In this document: piece by piece, positions 25,920-34,408 of the stretch
Position numbering within the stretch: the first letter of the stretch is position 1
Layout of the letters: each line of letters begins with the position of its first letter
Source: Pseudomonas sp. GM41(2012)
Lineage (GTDB): Bacteria; Pseudomonadota; Gammaproteobacteria; Pseudomonadales; Pseudomonadaceae
NCBI RefSeq assembly: GCF_000282315.2
Contig: NZ_AKJN02000001.1
Location: 1 to 42,431, forward strand
DNA: 42,431 bases
Reading direction: 5' to 3'
The notes under the pieces: generated by a model
Told to the model about the DNA's origin: nothing
Databases searched by the model: none
What the model saw: the letters and a program-made list of their open reading frames with translations, nothing else
Translations under genes and position numbers: made by a program

Positions 25920-26534
25920 ATGAACACACAACCTCTGCGCGTCGGCATCGGCGGCCCGGTCGGTTCCGGCAAAACCGCTTTGACTTTGGCCCTGTGCCTG
26001 GCGCTGCGCGACCGCTACAACCTGGCGGTGGTCACCAACGACATCTACACCCGTGAAGACGCCGACTTTCTGGTGCGCAACGAAGCACTGGCGCCGGAGC
26101 GGATCATCGGCGTGGAAACCGGCGGCTGCCCGCACACGGCGATCCGCGAAGACGCCTCGATCAACCTCGAAGCCGTGGACCAACTGAACCGCCGCTTTCC
26201 AGGGCTGGACCTGATCCTTGTGGAGTCCGGTGGCGACAACCTGTCTGCCACCTTCAGCCCGGAACTGTCCGACCTGACCATTTACGTGATTGACGTCTCG
26301 GCTGGCGACAAACTGCCGCGCAAGGGTGGGCCGGGAATCTGCAAATCGGATCTGCTGGTGATCAACAAAATCGACCTCGCGCCCTTGGTGGGTGCGTCGC
26401 TGGAACTGATGGACAGCGATACCAAGCGCATGCGCAACGGCAAACCGTTTGTTTTCAGCAACCAGAAAACCGGCCTCGGCCTGGAAGAAATCATCGCCTT
26501 CATCGAACGCCAGGGCCTGCTGACAGCGGCGTGA
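25920..26534 (+). CDS. ureG: Urease accessory GTPase UreG
   Basis: A 204-residue SIMIBI-class GTPase. It has the P-loop GGPVGSGKT at about 11-19, the nickel-binding CPH motif at C70-P71-H72 ([13 protein letters not shown]), ESGGDN as the switch region and the NKID guanine-specificity motif (LLVINKIDL). It hydrolyses GTP to drive nickel insertion into urease. The ATG at 25920 has GGAG seven bases upstream; longer in-frame starts inside ureF are not plausible. Confidence 0.96.
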   Translation: MNTQPLRVGIGGPVGSGKTALTLALCLALRDRYNLAVVTNDIYTREDADFLVRNEALAPERIIGVETGGCPHTAIREDASINLEAVDQLNRRFPGLDLILVESGGDNLSATFSPELSDLTIYVIDVSAGDKLPRKGGPGICKSDLLVINKIDLAPLVGASLELMDSDTKRMRNGKPFVFSNQKTGLGLEEIIAFIERQGLLTAA

Positions 26535-26568
26535 ACACGATCAACTTTTATCAACAAGGAAGCTATCC

Positions 26569-27141
26569 ATGACACTTAAACGCATTTTGGGCGCAATGGC
26601 CCTGCTGCTGACCCCGGCCATAGCCTTCGCCCACCCGGGGCATGGCGACAACGGTTTGATCGCCGGTGTCAGCCACCCGGTCGGTGGCCTCGATCACTTG
26701 TTGGCGATGGTTGCGGTCGGTTTGTGGGCGGCACAACAGAAAGGCGCCGCGCGTTGGGCGCTGCCGTGCACATTCGTCGGCATCATGCTGATCGGCGGGT
26801 TGCTGGGGTTTGAAGGGCTGAACCTGCCGGCGCTGGAGAGCGGGATTGCGGCGTCGGTGCTGGCGCTGGGTCTGGCGGTGGCGTTGGCCGTGCGTCCGCC
26901 GTTGAGCCTCGCCGTTGCGGCAACCGCTTTGTTTGCGCTGTTCCATGGGGTGGCGCACGGACTGGAGTTGCCGCAGATGTCGAGCCCTTGGGCGTATGCG
27001 GCGGGTTTTGTAGCGGCGACGGCAGCGTTGCATGGATTGGGTTACGCCGTAGTGCGGGTGTTGCCGCAAGCGGCGGCGCCGTTGGTTCGATTAGCGGGTG
27101 CTGCCTCGGCGGCGACTGGGGCCTGGTTACTGGCGGGCTGA
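26569..27141 (+). CDS. ureJ: HupE/UreJ-family nickel permease or metallochaperone
   Basis: A 190-residue membrane protein with a signal-like N-terminus ending in AFAHPGHGDNG, a potential metal-binding His motif, then about six transmembrane helices. HPVGGLDHLLAMVAVGLWA in the first helix and ALFHGVAHGLELP further on are hallmarks of HupE/UreJ, which import nickel or cobalt. Its position 34 bases after ureG ties it to urease maturation. It ends before a REP array. Confidence 0.92.
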   Translation: MTLKRILGAMALLLTPAIAFAHPGHGDNGLIAGVSHPVGGLDHLLAMVAVGLWAAQQKGAARWALPCTFVGIMLIGGLLGFEGLNLPALESGIAASVLALGLAVALAVRPPLSLAVAATALFALFHGVAHGLELPQMSSPWAYAAGFVAATAALHGLGYAVVRVLPQAAAPLVRLAGAASAATGAWLLAG

Positions 27142-27166
27142 TTTCTTTTCCGCTTGTGATGGCCTC

Positions 27167-27435
27167 ATCGCGAGCAAGCTCGGCTCCCACAATGGAATGC
27201 GTACTCCTGTGGGAGCCGAGCTTGCTCGCGATAGCGGTCTGACACCGCCTCTCTCTAACCGGCCTCTCCCACAACGGAATGCGTACTCCTGTGGGAGCCG
27301 AGCTTGCTCGCGATAGCGGTCTGACAGACACCGCCTCTCTCTAACCGGCCTCTCCCACAACGGAATGCGTACTCCTGTGGGAGCCGAGCTTGCTCGCGAT
27401 AGCGGTCTGACAGACACCGCCTCTCTCTGGCCGGC
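27167..27435. repeat. Tandem REP array (one inverted pair plus two more direct units)
   Basis: The left REP (ATCGCGAGCAAGCTCGGCTC) is inverted relative to three direct copies of GGAGCCGAGCTTGCTCGCGA. Units starting with GGAATGCGTACTCCTGTGGG occur at 27194, 27276 and 27362, giving periods of 82 and 86 bases; the four-base difference is one extra GACA. Linkers between units (ACCGCCTCTCTCTAACCGGC) are copied too, so whole segments were duplicated in tandem. It fills the 344-base gap between ureJ and the AGE gene; no gene is present. Confidence 0.93.
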
Positions 27436-27485
27436 CTCTCTGCTAACATGTCGCGCAATCAACCCAGCCGTGACGACGCCAGCCA

Positions 27486-28619
27486 ATGCCGCCTGTTTCC
27501 CGCTCCGCCTCCCAGCCTGAATTGACCTCTCTATTTGCCTCGGTGCAACAGCACTTTTTGGACGTGATCGTGCCGCTCTGGCAAGGTCCCGGCTGGAATG
27601 CCGACGTGGCGCTGCCCTATGAGGCGCTGGACGCCGAGCACCAACCGCTGCCGCCCCAACGCTACCGGGCCATGGCCTGCGCGCGACAGCTTTACCTGTT
27701 TTCCAGCCTGATCGGCCAGGTACCGGCCGCCGAAGAGCGCGCCGCAGCTCTGTTCCGCTCCCTGCAGCAGCATTTCCACGATGCCGAGCATGGTGGCTGG
27801 TTCTACAGCGTCGACCCGCAGGGTGCACCGCTGGATCAGCGAAAAGACCTCTACACCCACGCTTTCATCCTGTTCGCCTGCGCCCATTACTGGGACAAGG
27901 TCCGCGAGCCGCGGGTGGAATCGGTGCTCAACGCCGCACTGGAAGTGGTCGCGCAGCGCTTTGCCACGAACGACGGCCTGTACGAAGCCTGCCTCGACCG
28001 TGACTGGTCTTCGCTTGAGTCGGGGCCGCTGCAAAATCCCCTGATGCACTTGGCCGAAGCCTTCCTCGCCACGCTGTCGGTGCGCGAAGACGTCGCCGTG
28101 CAAAACGCGCTCGTCGAGTTATGCACAGCCATGCAGAAGCGCTTTATCGACCCGCAACACAGTGTGTTGATGGAAAAACCGCTGGGCGCTGTGGATAACT
28201 GGTTTGAACCGGGGCATCAGTTCGAGTGGTATTTCCTGCTGGAGTCGTCTTCGTTGCTGCGCGGTTCGACACTGCATGCTTCTCTGGAACGCGCCTTTGC
28301 ATTCACCGAACAACTGGGTGTCGATCAACAGACCGGCGCCGTACGGGCGATGCTCGACCTGGAACCGGACAGCCCACCTCGGGACGCTACACAGCGAATC
28401 TGGGCTCAAGCTGAATACCTGCGTGCCCTGACCTTGCGGCCAGACAGCGAGGCCGCAGTGCTACGTCAGTTGCAGGCACTGCAACAGCATTCCCTGCATA
28501 AGGGTGGCTGGTATGAGTGCCGTGATGAGAACGGTGATGTGACACGTCGGGACATGCCGTCGACCACGCCTTATCACTTGGCAACCTGCTATCGCGGACT
28601 AGCCGAATATCTTCGCTGA
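27486..28619 (+). CDS. AGE-family (N-acylglucosamine 2-epimerase-like) sugar epimerase/isomerase
   Basis: A 377-residue (alpha/alpha)6-barrel enzyme. The family histidines are visible in KDLYTHAFILFACA, NPLMHLAEAF, PGHQFEWYFLL (the HxFEW motif) and, near the C-terminus, STTPYHLATCYRGL. Members epimerise N-acetylglucosamine or interconvert mannose, fructose and glucose; the lack of an ATP-binding regulatory signature makes a free-sugar isomerase (YihS-like) more likely, but substrate is not certain. The start ATG at 27486 has no strong ribosome-binding site. It seems monocistronic. Confidence 0.85.
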   Translation: MPPVSRSASQPELTSLFASVQQHFLDVIVPLWQGPGWNADVALPYEALDAEHQPLPPQRYRAMACARQLYLFSSLIGQVPAAEERAAALFRSLQQHFHDAEHGGWFYSVDPQGAPLDQRKDLYTHAFILFACAHYWDKVREPRVESVLNAALEVVAQRFATNDGLYEACLDRDWSSLESGPLQNPLMHLAEAFLATLSVREDVAVQNALVELCTAMQKRFIDPQHSVLMEKPLGAVDNWFEPGHQFEWYFLLESSSLLRGSTLHASLERAFAFTEQLGVDQQTGAVRAMLDLEPDSPPRDATQRIWAQAEYLRALTLRPDSEAAVLRQLQALQQHSLHKGGWYECRDENGDVTRRDMPSTTPYHLATCYRGLAEYLR

Positions 28620-28633
28620 CTGAGAAATCGCCT

Positions 28634-28696
28634 TCGCGGGCAAGCCTCGCTCCTACAGAATCACCGTGGACATGTAGGAGCGAGGCTTGCCCGCGA
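28634..28696. repeat. Paired REP element, GCGGGCAAGCC class
   Basis: TCGCGGGCAAGCCTCGCTCC and the inverted arm ending at 28696 flank a 15-base spacer, between the convergent AGE and YdfG-like genes. Confidence 0.9.
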
Positions 28697-28712
28697 TGGC
28701 CGTTACGCGGTC

Positions 28713-29483
28713 TTACGCCTTGCCACCATTACGCTCAATCGCAAACCCACTCCACGTCTGGCTCACCGGCATCAGCTCCAGGCTGTTGATGTTGATGTGC
28801 GCCGGGGCATTGAGCACCCAGAAAATGGTGTCGGCGATGTCTTGCGGCTGGATCGGCTCGGCACCGGCGTAGGTCGCGTTGTAACGCTCCTGGTCACCGG
28901 CGAAACGCACCAGTGAGAACTCGCTTTCGCAAAGGCCCGGCTCGATATTGCTGACCCGCACCCCCGTACCTTGCAGGTCGCAGCGCAGGTTCAGGGAGAA
29001 CTGTTTGACGAATGCCTTGCTCGCGCCATACACATGGCTGCCCGGGTACGGGTAGTTGCCGGCGATGGAACCAAGGTTGACGATGCCGGCACCACGACCG
29101 TGAGCGATCAGGCGGGGCAACAACAGACGAGTGCTGTACATCAGGCCTTTGATGTTGGTGTCGACCATGGTGTCCCAATCGTCGAGGTCGCACTTGGGCG
29201 CCGGGTCAACGCCCAGGGCCAGGCCGGCGTTGTTGATCAGCCCACGCAGTTTGGCGAAGGACGGCGGCAGGTTGGCAATCGCCTCCTCCATGGCCTTGCG
29301 ATCACGCACGTCGAGTACCAGGCCATGAACCTCGGTCTGCTTCGACAACTCGGCGCACAGCGCATTGAGGCGCTCTTCACGACGGCCGGTCAGCACCAGT
29401 TTCCAGCCGGCTTCGGCAAAACGACGGGCGCAGGCTTCACCAAAACCGGAGGTCGCGCCGGTAATAAACAGGGTGTTGGACAT
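28713..29483 (-). CDS. ydfG: Short-chain dehydrogenase, YdfG-like (3-hydroxy acid/serine dehydrogenase)
   Basis: The protein has 256 residues from the ATG at 29483 (AAGGAG six bases upstream). Rossmann motif TGATSGFG at 8-15, NNAG at 84-87, and the catalytic triad S139, Y152, K156 (GSHVYGASK). The sequence resembles E. coli YdfG across its length (NNAGLALG, KAFVKQFSLNLR, VRVSNIEPGL, PAHININSLELMPV). YdfG oxidises L-allo-threonine, serine and 3-hydroxy acids with NADP and can reduce malonic semialdehyde. The context gives no pathway clue. Confidence 0.9.
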   Translation of the reverse strand: MSNTLFITGATSGFGEACARRFAEAGWKLVLTGRREERLNALCAELSKQTEVHGLVLDVRDRKAMEEAIANLPPSFAKLRGLINNAGLALGVDPAPKCDLDDWDTMVDTNIKGLMYSTRLLLPRLIAHGRGAGIVNLGSIAGNYPYPGSHVYGASKAFVKQFSLNLRCDLQGTGVRVSNIEPGLCESEFSLVRFAGDQERYNATYAGAEPIQPQDIADTIFWVLNAPAHININSLELMPVSQTWSGFAIERNGGKA

Positions 29484-29622
29484 CGTGTTCTCCTTGCTTC
29501 GGCTGATCGACAGCCACTGGAATAGAAAATCAGCAGCCAGCATGCCCGGCCTTGCCCACAGCGGCAACTACCGCAGAAGCTGTACAAAAAACGATCAAAC
29601 GTTGCCAGGCCTTACCTACCGT

Positions 29623-29691
29623 GGCTTTCAGCCATGTGCGCGCACCTTATCCACAGGCCGGTCCACAGTTTCCGGGGGCAAGTGGAAAAGC
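29623..29691 (+). repeat. DnaA-box-like repeat element, copy 1
   Basis: The copy starts at GGCTTTCAGCC (itself a 4-base-pair mini-hairpin), has TTATCCACA 24 bases later, then GGTCCACAG and GGGGGCAAGT. It aligns without gaps to 29998-30066, a period of 375 bases. Confidence 0.65.
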
Positions 29692-29827
29692 TGTAAGCCG
29701 CTGTGCACAAGGCTTTGCGGGCAAATTGGAAATTTTTTTGCTTGACCCTGGAACGCCGGCTGTGCAGCCCATGGCATTTTGCACGATTGACCGGTCATAC
29801 CGACGATGGCGCCAAGCCAGTAACTAC

Positions 29828-29910
29828 GGCCTTCAGCCGAGTCTTTCCAGAGTTTAACCACAGACTTATCCACAGGCAGCTCCACCCTGTTTCGGCCCGT
29901 TTTCGTCTCC
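29828..29910 (+). repeat. DnaA-box-like repeat element, degenerate copy 2
   Basis: GGCCTTCAGCC is followed by two adjacent boxes, TTAACCACA (29854) and TTATCCACA (29866), twelve bases apart, then GGCAGCTCCACC. It has a 12-base insertion compared with copies 1 and 3. Confidence 0.55.
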
Positions 29911-29997
29911 AACAAAAAGGTTGACAACGCCCGCTCGCGGTCTCGTAAAAACGCCTGATCAAAAAACAACCACAACTCTGCAAGCCACGGTTTCAAA

Positions 29998-30066
29998 GGC
30001 TTTCAGCCAGCTACTCCCACGTTATTCACAGCCAGCTCCACAGCAAACGGGGACAAGTCAAAACCG
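29998..30066 (+). repeat. DnaA-box-like repeat element, copy 3
   Basis: GGCTTTCAGCC is followed at +24 by TTATTCACA, then GCTCCACAG and GGGGACAAGT, matching copy 1 in order and spacing. Confidence 0.65.
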
Positions 30067-30172
30067 TGACAAAACAACTATTTGCAGCGGCTTTATGTCG
30101 CGCTTTGAGAGCTTGTGAATATTGTTTTCCACAATTTCCGGAAAGCACACAAAGACACCTGTGGAAGATACC

Positions 30173-30261
30173 TGTGGGAGTGAGCCTGCTCGCGATAGCG
30201 GTAGGTCAGTCAACGTTGAAGTGACTGATCCACCGCTATCGCGAGCAGGCTCGCTCCCACA
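30173..30261. repeat. Paired REP element
   Basis: TGTGGGAGTGAGCCTGCTCG and its inverted partner ending at 30261, with a longer stem because AGCGGT/ACCGCT next to each core also pair. It lies just downstream of the livF terminator. Confidence 0.9.
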
Positions 30262-30285
30262 TTAATTTGTGATGCTTTTGGGATG

Positions 30286-30318
30286 TAAAAAAGCCCCGGC
30301 GATTGCGCGCCGAGGCTT
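30286..30318 (-). terminator. Intrinsic terminator of the branched-chain amino-acid transport operon
   Basis: On the minus strand, AAGCCTCGGCG and CGCCGGGGCTT form a stem with one mismatch and a 6-base loop, followed by TTTTTT, about 20 bases after the livF stop. Confidence 0.92.
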
Positions 30319-30336
30319 GGTGTTACAACAGCGAAC

Positions 30337-31053
30337 TCAGTGGCCGCCGAGATAGGCGTTACGCACTTCCTCGTTAACCAGCAGCTCCTTGCCGGTGCCC
30401 GTGAGGCGGATCTCGCCGTTGACCATCACGTACGCCCGGTCCGACAGTTTGAGGGCGTGGTTGGCGTTCTGCTCCACCAGGAAGATGGTCATGCCGGTTT
30501 TGGCCAGCTCCCGCAGGGTCGCGAAGATCTGTTTCACCACAATTGGCGCCAGACCCAGGCTCGGCTCGTCAAGCAACAACAGCTTCGGCCGGCTCATCAG
30601 CGCTCGTGCGATGGCGAGCATTTGCTGCTCGCCGCCGGACATGGTCATCGCCCTCTGGGTGCGCCGCTCTTCGAGTCGCGGGAACAACTCGAACATGCGT
30701 TGCATGTCTTCCTTGGCGTACTTGTCACCGATCGGAATGGTGCCCATCAGCAGGTTTTCCTCGACGGTCATGTCAGGGAACACCCGCCGCCCTTCCGGCG
30801 ATTGAGCGATGCCGTTGGACGCGATGTAGTGGGACGACTTGTGGGTGATATCCACACCCTGATAGATGATCTGCCCGTCCGCCGCCCGCGGCTGACCGAA
30901 AATCGACATCAGCAGGGTCGACTTGCCGGCACCGTTGGAGCCGATCAGGCTGACGGTTTCCCCCTCATTGATGTGCAGCGAGACATTCTTCAGAGCCTGG
31001 ATCGGCCCGTAAAACACATCCAGATCCTTCAGCTCGAGGATGGGTTGGCTCAT
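30337..31053 (-). CDS. livF: Branched-chain amino-acid ABC transporter, ATP-binding protein LivF/BraG
   Basis: A 238-residue ABC ATPase. Walker A GSNGAGKST near residue 37, signature MSGGEQQMLAIARAL, Walker B LLLLDEPSLGL and a switch His in VEQNANHAL. It pairs with LivG to power import of leucine, isoleucine, valine and often alanine. The start overlaps the livG stop by four bases; it is the last gene of the operon, before a strong terminator. P. aeruginosa calls this gene braG. Confidence 0.95.
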   Translation of the reverse strand: MSQPILELKDLDVFYGPIQALKNVSLHINEGETVSLIGSNGAGKSTLLMSIFGQPRAADGQIIYQGVDITHKSSHYIASNGIAQSPEGRRVFPDMTVEENLLMGTIPIGDKYAKEDMQRMFELFPRLEERRTQRAMTMSGGEQQMLAIARALMSRPKLLLLDEPSLGLAPIVVKQIFATLRELAKTGMTIFLVEQNANHALKLSDRAYVMVNGEIRLTGTGKELLVNEEVRNAYLGGH

Positions 31054-31925
31054 AGCACCACTTCCTCTTCATCGGCGCCCAGGTAGGCCGCAATTACTTT
31101 CGGATCGTGTCGGATGTCGTCGGGGCCACCCTCGGCGATGACGATGCCGTGGTCCAGCACCACGATGTGGTCGGAAATGCTCATTACCATGCCCATGTCG
31201 TGTTCGATCAGCACCACGGTCAGATCGTGCTCGTCGCGCAGCAGCCGGATCATCGCGCTCAGCGCTTCGGTTTCCTGAGGATTGAGGCCGGCGGCCGGTT
31301 CGTCGAGACAGATGATCTGCGGCCGGGTGCACATGGCCCGGGCGATTTCCAGACGGCGTTGCTGACCATACGACAGCTCACCGGCCAGACGGTTGGCGCA
31401 GTCCACCAGGTCCACCACTTCCAGCCAGTAGAACGCGTGGTCCAGCGCATCGCTTTCGGCTTTGCGATAACCCTTGGTGTTGAGGATCCCGGCCAGCATG
31501 CTGCGGTTGACCCACATGTGTTGGGCCACCAGCAGGTTTTCCAGTACCGACATTTCCTTGAACAGGCGAATGTTCTGGAAGGTCCGCGCCAGGCCGGCAC
31601 GGTTCACCAGATGAGTGCCGCCGAACATCTTGTAGTGGAGCCGGCTGATGAAGTTTTTCGGCGATACAAAATCAGTCGCCTTGAACGGTTCACCCAGCAT
31701 TTTGATGACATCGGTCCGCTCGCCACGCACGTTGAGTTCGATCTTGCCGCCCGAGGCCTTGTAGAACCCGGTCAGGCAGTTGAACACGGTGGTCTTGCCG
31801 GCGCCGTTGGGGCCGATCAGGGCGAAGATCGAGTTGCGCTTGACCTTCAGGCTGACATCGTTCAACGCCTTGATGCCGCCGAAGTGCATCATCAGTTTCT
31901 CGACCGAGAGTACGACTTCGCTCAT
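31050..31925 (-). CDS. livG: Branched-chain amino-acid ABC transporter, ATP-binding protein LivG/BraF
   Basis: A 291-residue ABC ATPase, longer than many 255-residue LivG proteins because of an insertion after the Walker A region (about residues 60-110, ERTDVIKMLGEPFKATDF), which is normal in pseudomonads. Walker A GPNGAGKTT, signature LSYGQQRRLEIARAM, Walker B IICLDEPAAGLN. It overlaps livM by four bases (ATGA) and livF likewise, giving tight translational coupling. Confidence 0.95.
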   Translation of the reverse strand: MSEVVLSVEKLMMHFGGIKALNDVSLKVKRNSIFALIGPNGAGKTTVFNCLTGFYKASGGKIELNVRGERTDVIKMLGEPFKATDFVSPKNFISRLHYKMFGGTHLVNRAGLARTFQNIRLFKEMSVLENLLVAQHMWVNRSMLAGILNTKGYRKAESDALDHAFYWLEVVDLVDCANRLAGELSYGQQRRLEIARAMCTRPQIICLDEPAAGLNPQETEALSAMIRLLRDEHDLTVVLIEHDMGMVMSISDHIVVLDHGIVIAEGGPDDIRHDPKVIAAYLGADEEEVVL

Positions 31926-33205
31926 GGCGCTACTCCTTTACGCGGGGTCACACCGGTACGGCTGATCCGAATCAGGCCGCGCGGTCGCCAGATCATCATC
32001 AACACCATCAGGATGCCGAACAGCAGCACGCGATATTCCGCGAAACCCCGCAGCAGTTCCGGGGCGACGGTCAGCACGAAGGCCGCAATCACCACGCCGA
32101 TGGTCGAGCCCATCCCGCCGAGTACCACGATCGCGAGGATCAATGCCGATTCGAAGAAGGTGAATGAGGTCGGGTTGACGAAACCTTGATAGGTGGCGAA
32201 GAACACACCCGCCAGACCGGCCGTCGATGCACCGATAGTGAACGCCGAAAGCTTGACCAGTACGTGGTTCAGGCCCATGGAGCGGCAAGCGATTTCGTCT
32301 TCACGCAAGGCTTCCCAGGCGCGACCGACCGGCATGCGAGTCAAGCGGTGCTTGATGTGCAACACGGCCAATACCACCAGGAACAACACCGCGTAGATAA
32401 AGTAATACTTCACGTCCGGGTTGTAGGCGATGCCAAAGAACTCATGGAACGGCACCCCACCCTCTTTCGCCCTCTTGCCGAACTCGATGCCGAAGAAGGT
32501 TGGCAATGGAGCAGCCATGCCATTCGGGCCTCCGGTCAGAGACAACCAGTTATTGAGGATCAACCGGATGATTTCACCGAAGCCCAGGGTCACGATCGCC
32601 AGATAGTCACCGTGCAGGCGCAGCACCGGAAAACCGAGGATGCAACCGGCAAGGCCAGCGGTGATCGCCGCCAGCGGCAGCACCGTCCAGAAGCCCAGAC
32701 CGAGGTATTGGTAACCGAGCGCCAGGCCGTAGGCACCGATGGCGTAGAACGCCACGTAACCCAGGTCGAGCAGACCGGCCAGGCCGACCACGATGTTCAG
32801 CCCCAGGCCCAGCAACACGTAGATCAGCCCGAGGATGACCACGCCCAGCAGGTAGGAGTTGGAGAAAAACGGGAACACCACAGCGACGACGATCACCACC
32901 GGGATGATCCAGCGCAACCGGGATTTGTAATCAGGCGGCAGTACATGAACGCCGGAGCCGGTGCTTTCAAAGCCTTCGAGAATTCTCAGGCCCTTGGGGG
33001 TTTGCAGGAACAGGCTCAAGGCAAAGCGGCCGGCCATGACGATGGCGACAATCCACGCCACCCGGGTCGTTTCCAGGTTGAAGCCGTAGCCGTCGAGGAC
33101 GATGCCGACAATCGGGCCGAACACAATCAGGGCTACAAGGCCGGCAAGAATCGCGTCAACCAGGCTTCTTTTGAGATCAATGGTTTTTTTAGTGGTTGAA
33201 GACAT
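31922..33205 (-). CDS. livM: Branched-chain amino-acid ABC transporter permease LivM/BraE
   Basis: A 427-residue permease with about ten hydrophobic segments. The BPD_transp_2 core begins near residue 120 (YVLLGLGLNIVVGLAGLLDLGYVAF) and the EAA-like loop GRAWEALREDEIACRSMGLN contacts the ATPases. The N-terminal extension with two extra helices is usual for LivM. It begins three bases after the livH stop, with AAGGTG inside livH as ribosome-binding site. Confidence 0.95.
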   Translation of the reverse strand: MSSTTKKTIDLKRSLVDAILAGLVALIVFGPIVGIVLDGYGFNLETTRVAWIVAIVMAGRFALSLFLQTPKGLRILEGFESTGSGVHVLPPDYKSRLRWIIPVVIVVAVVFPFFSNSYLLGVVILGLIYVLLGLGLNIVVGLAGLLDLGYVAFYAIGAYGLALGYQYLGLGFWTVLPLAAITAGLAGCILGFPVLRLHGDYLAIVTLGFGEIIRLILNNWLSLTGGPNGMAAPLPTFFGIEFGKRAKEGGVPFHEFFGIAYNPDVKYYFIYAVLFLVVLAVLHIKHRLTRMPVGRAWEALREDEIACRSMGLNHVLVKLSAFTIGASTAGLAGVFFATYQGFVNPTSFTFFESALILAIVVLGGMGSTIGVVIAAFVLTVAPELLRGFAEYRVLLFGILMVLMMIWRPRGLIRISRTGVTPRKGVAP

Positions 33206-33208
33206 CGC

Positions 33209-34123
<915 letters not shown>

Positions 34124-34270
34124 AACGCAATCTCACGCATTTGAGAGACTGCACAGAAGCCGGGTACGACGGACCGGGGTTCAGCCGCCGGCGCAACACG
34201 GTTGTGTGCAGCTCTACGAGAAAAGACAGACGAGCGATGACTGATTTCAGTCTGCTGAAGGTGAACACCC

Positions 34271-34391
34271 TGTGGCGAGGGGATTCATCCCCGTTCGGCT
34301 GCGAAGCAGCCGCAAGTCCGGTGACCACGGACGTGATCGTTGGCCTCGGGGCAGCTACGCTGCCCAACGGGGATAAATCCCCTCACCACAG
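34271..34391. repeat. Paired inverted repeat inside the transporter operon (braC-livH gap)
   Basis: TGTGGCGAGGGGATTCATCC pairs with the arm ending at 34391, and GGCTGCGAAGCAGCC and GGGCAGCTACGCTGCCC are local hairpins within. It is related to the pair at 17483-17604. It lies between the binding-protein gene and the permease genes, where REP hairpins commonly protect the upstream mRNA or cause partial termination. Confidence 0.87.
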
Positions 34392-34408
34392 GAGATCAGC
34401 AGTTCATA

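Larger units (their letters stand above)
29484..30336. other. Long non-coding region with repeated DnaA-box-like elements
   Basis: No credible gene is seen in these 853 bases. TTATCCACA is present at 29647-29655 and 29866-29874 and TTATTCACA at 30022-30030, all on the plus strand and matching the DnaA-box consensus TTATNCACA. One-mismatch forms are at 29854-29862 (TTAACCACA) and 30125-30133 (TTTTCCACA). The first and third sit in a longer repeat: GGCTTTCAGCC, 13 bases, TTATyCACAG, then a second TCCACAG, then CAAGT, aligned without gaps over about 69 bases (29623 and 29998 onwards). A degenerate middle copy begins with GGCCTTCAGCC at 29828. The region ends with a REP pair and the livF terminator. 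Confidence 0.7.

Noticed and set aside
27167..27435. Possible CRISPR array
   Set aside because: The units are REP palindromes with identical linkers rather than short repeats with unique spacers, and no cas gene is present.
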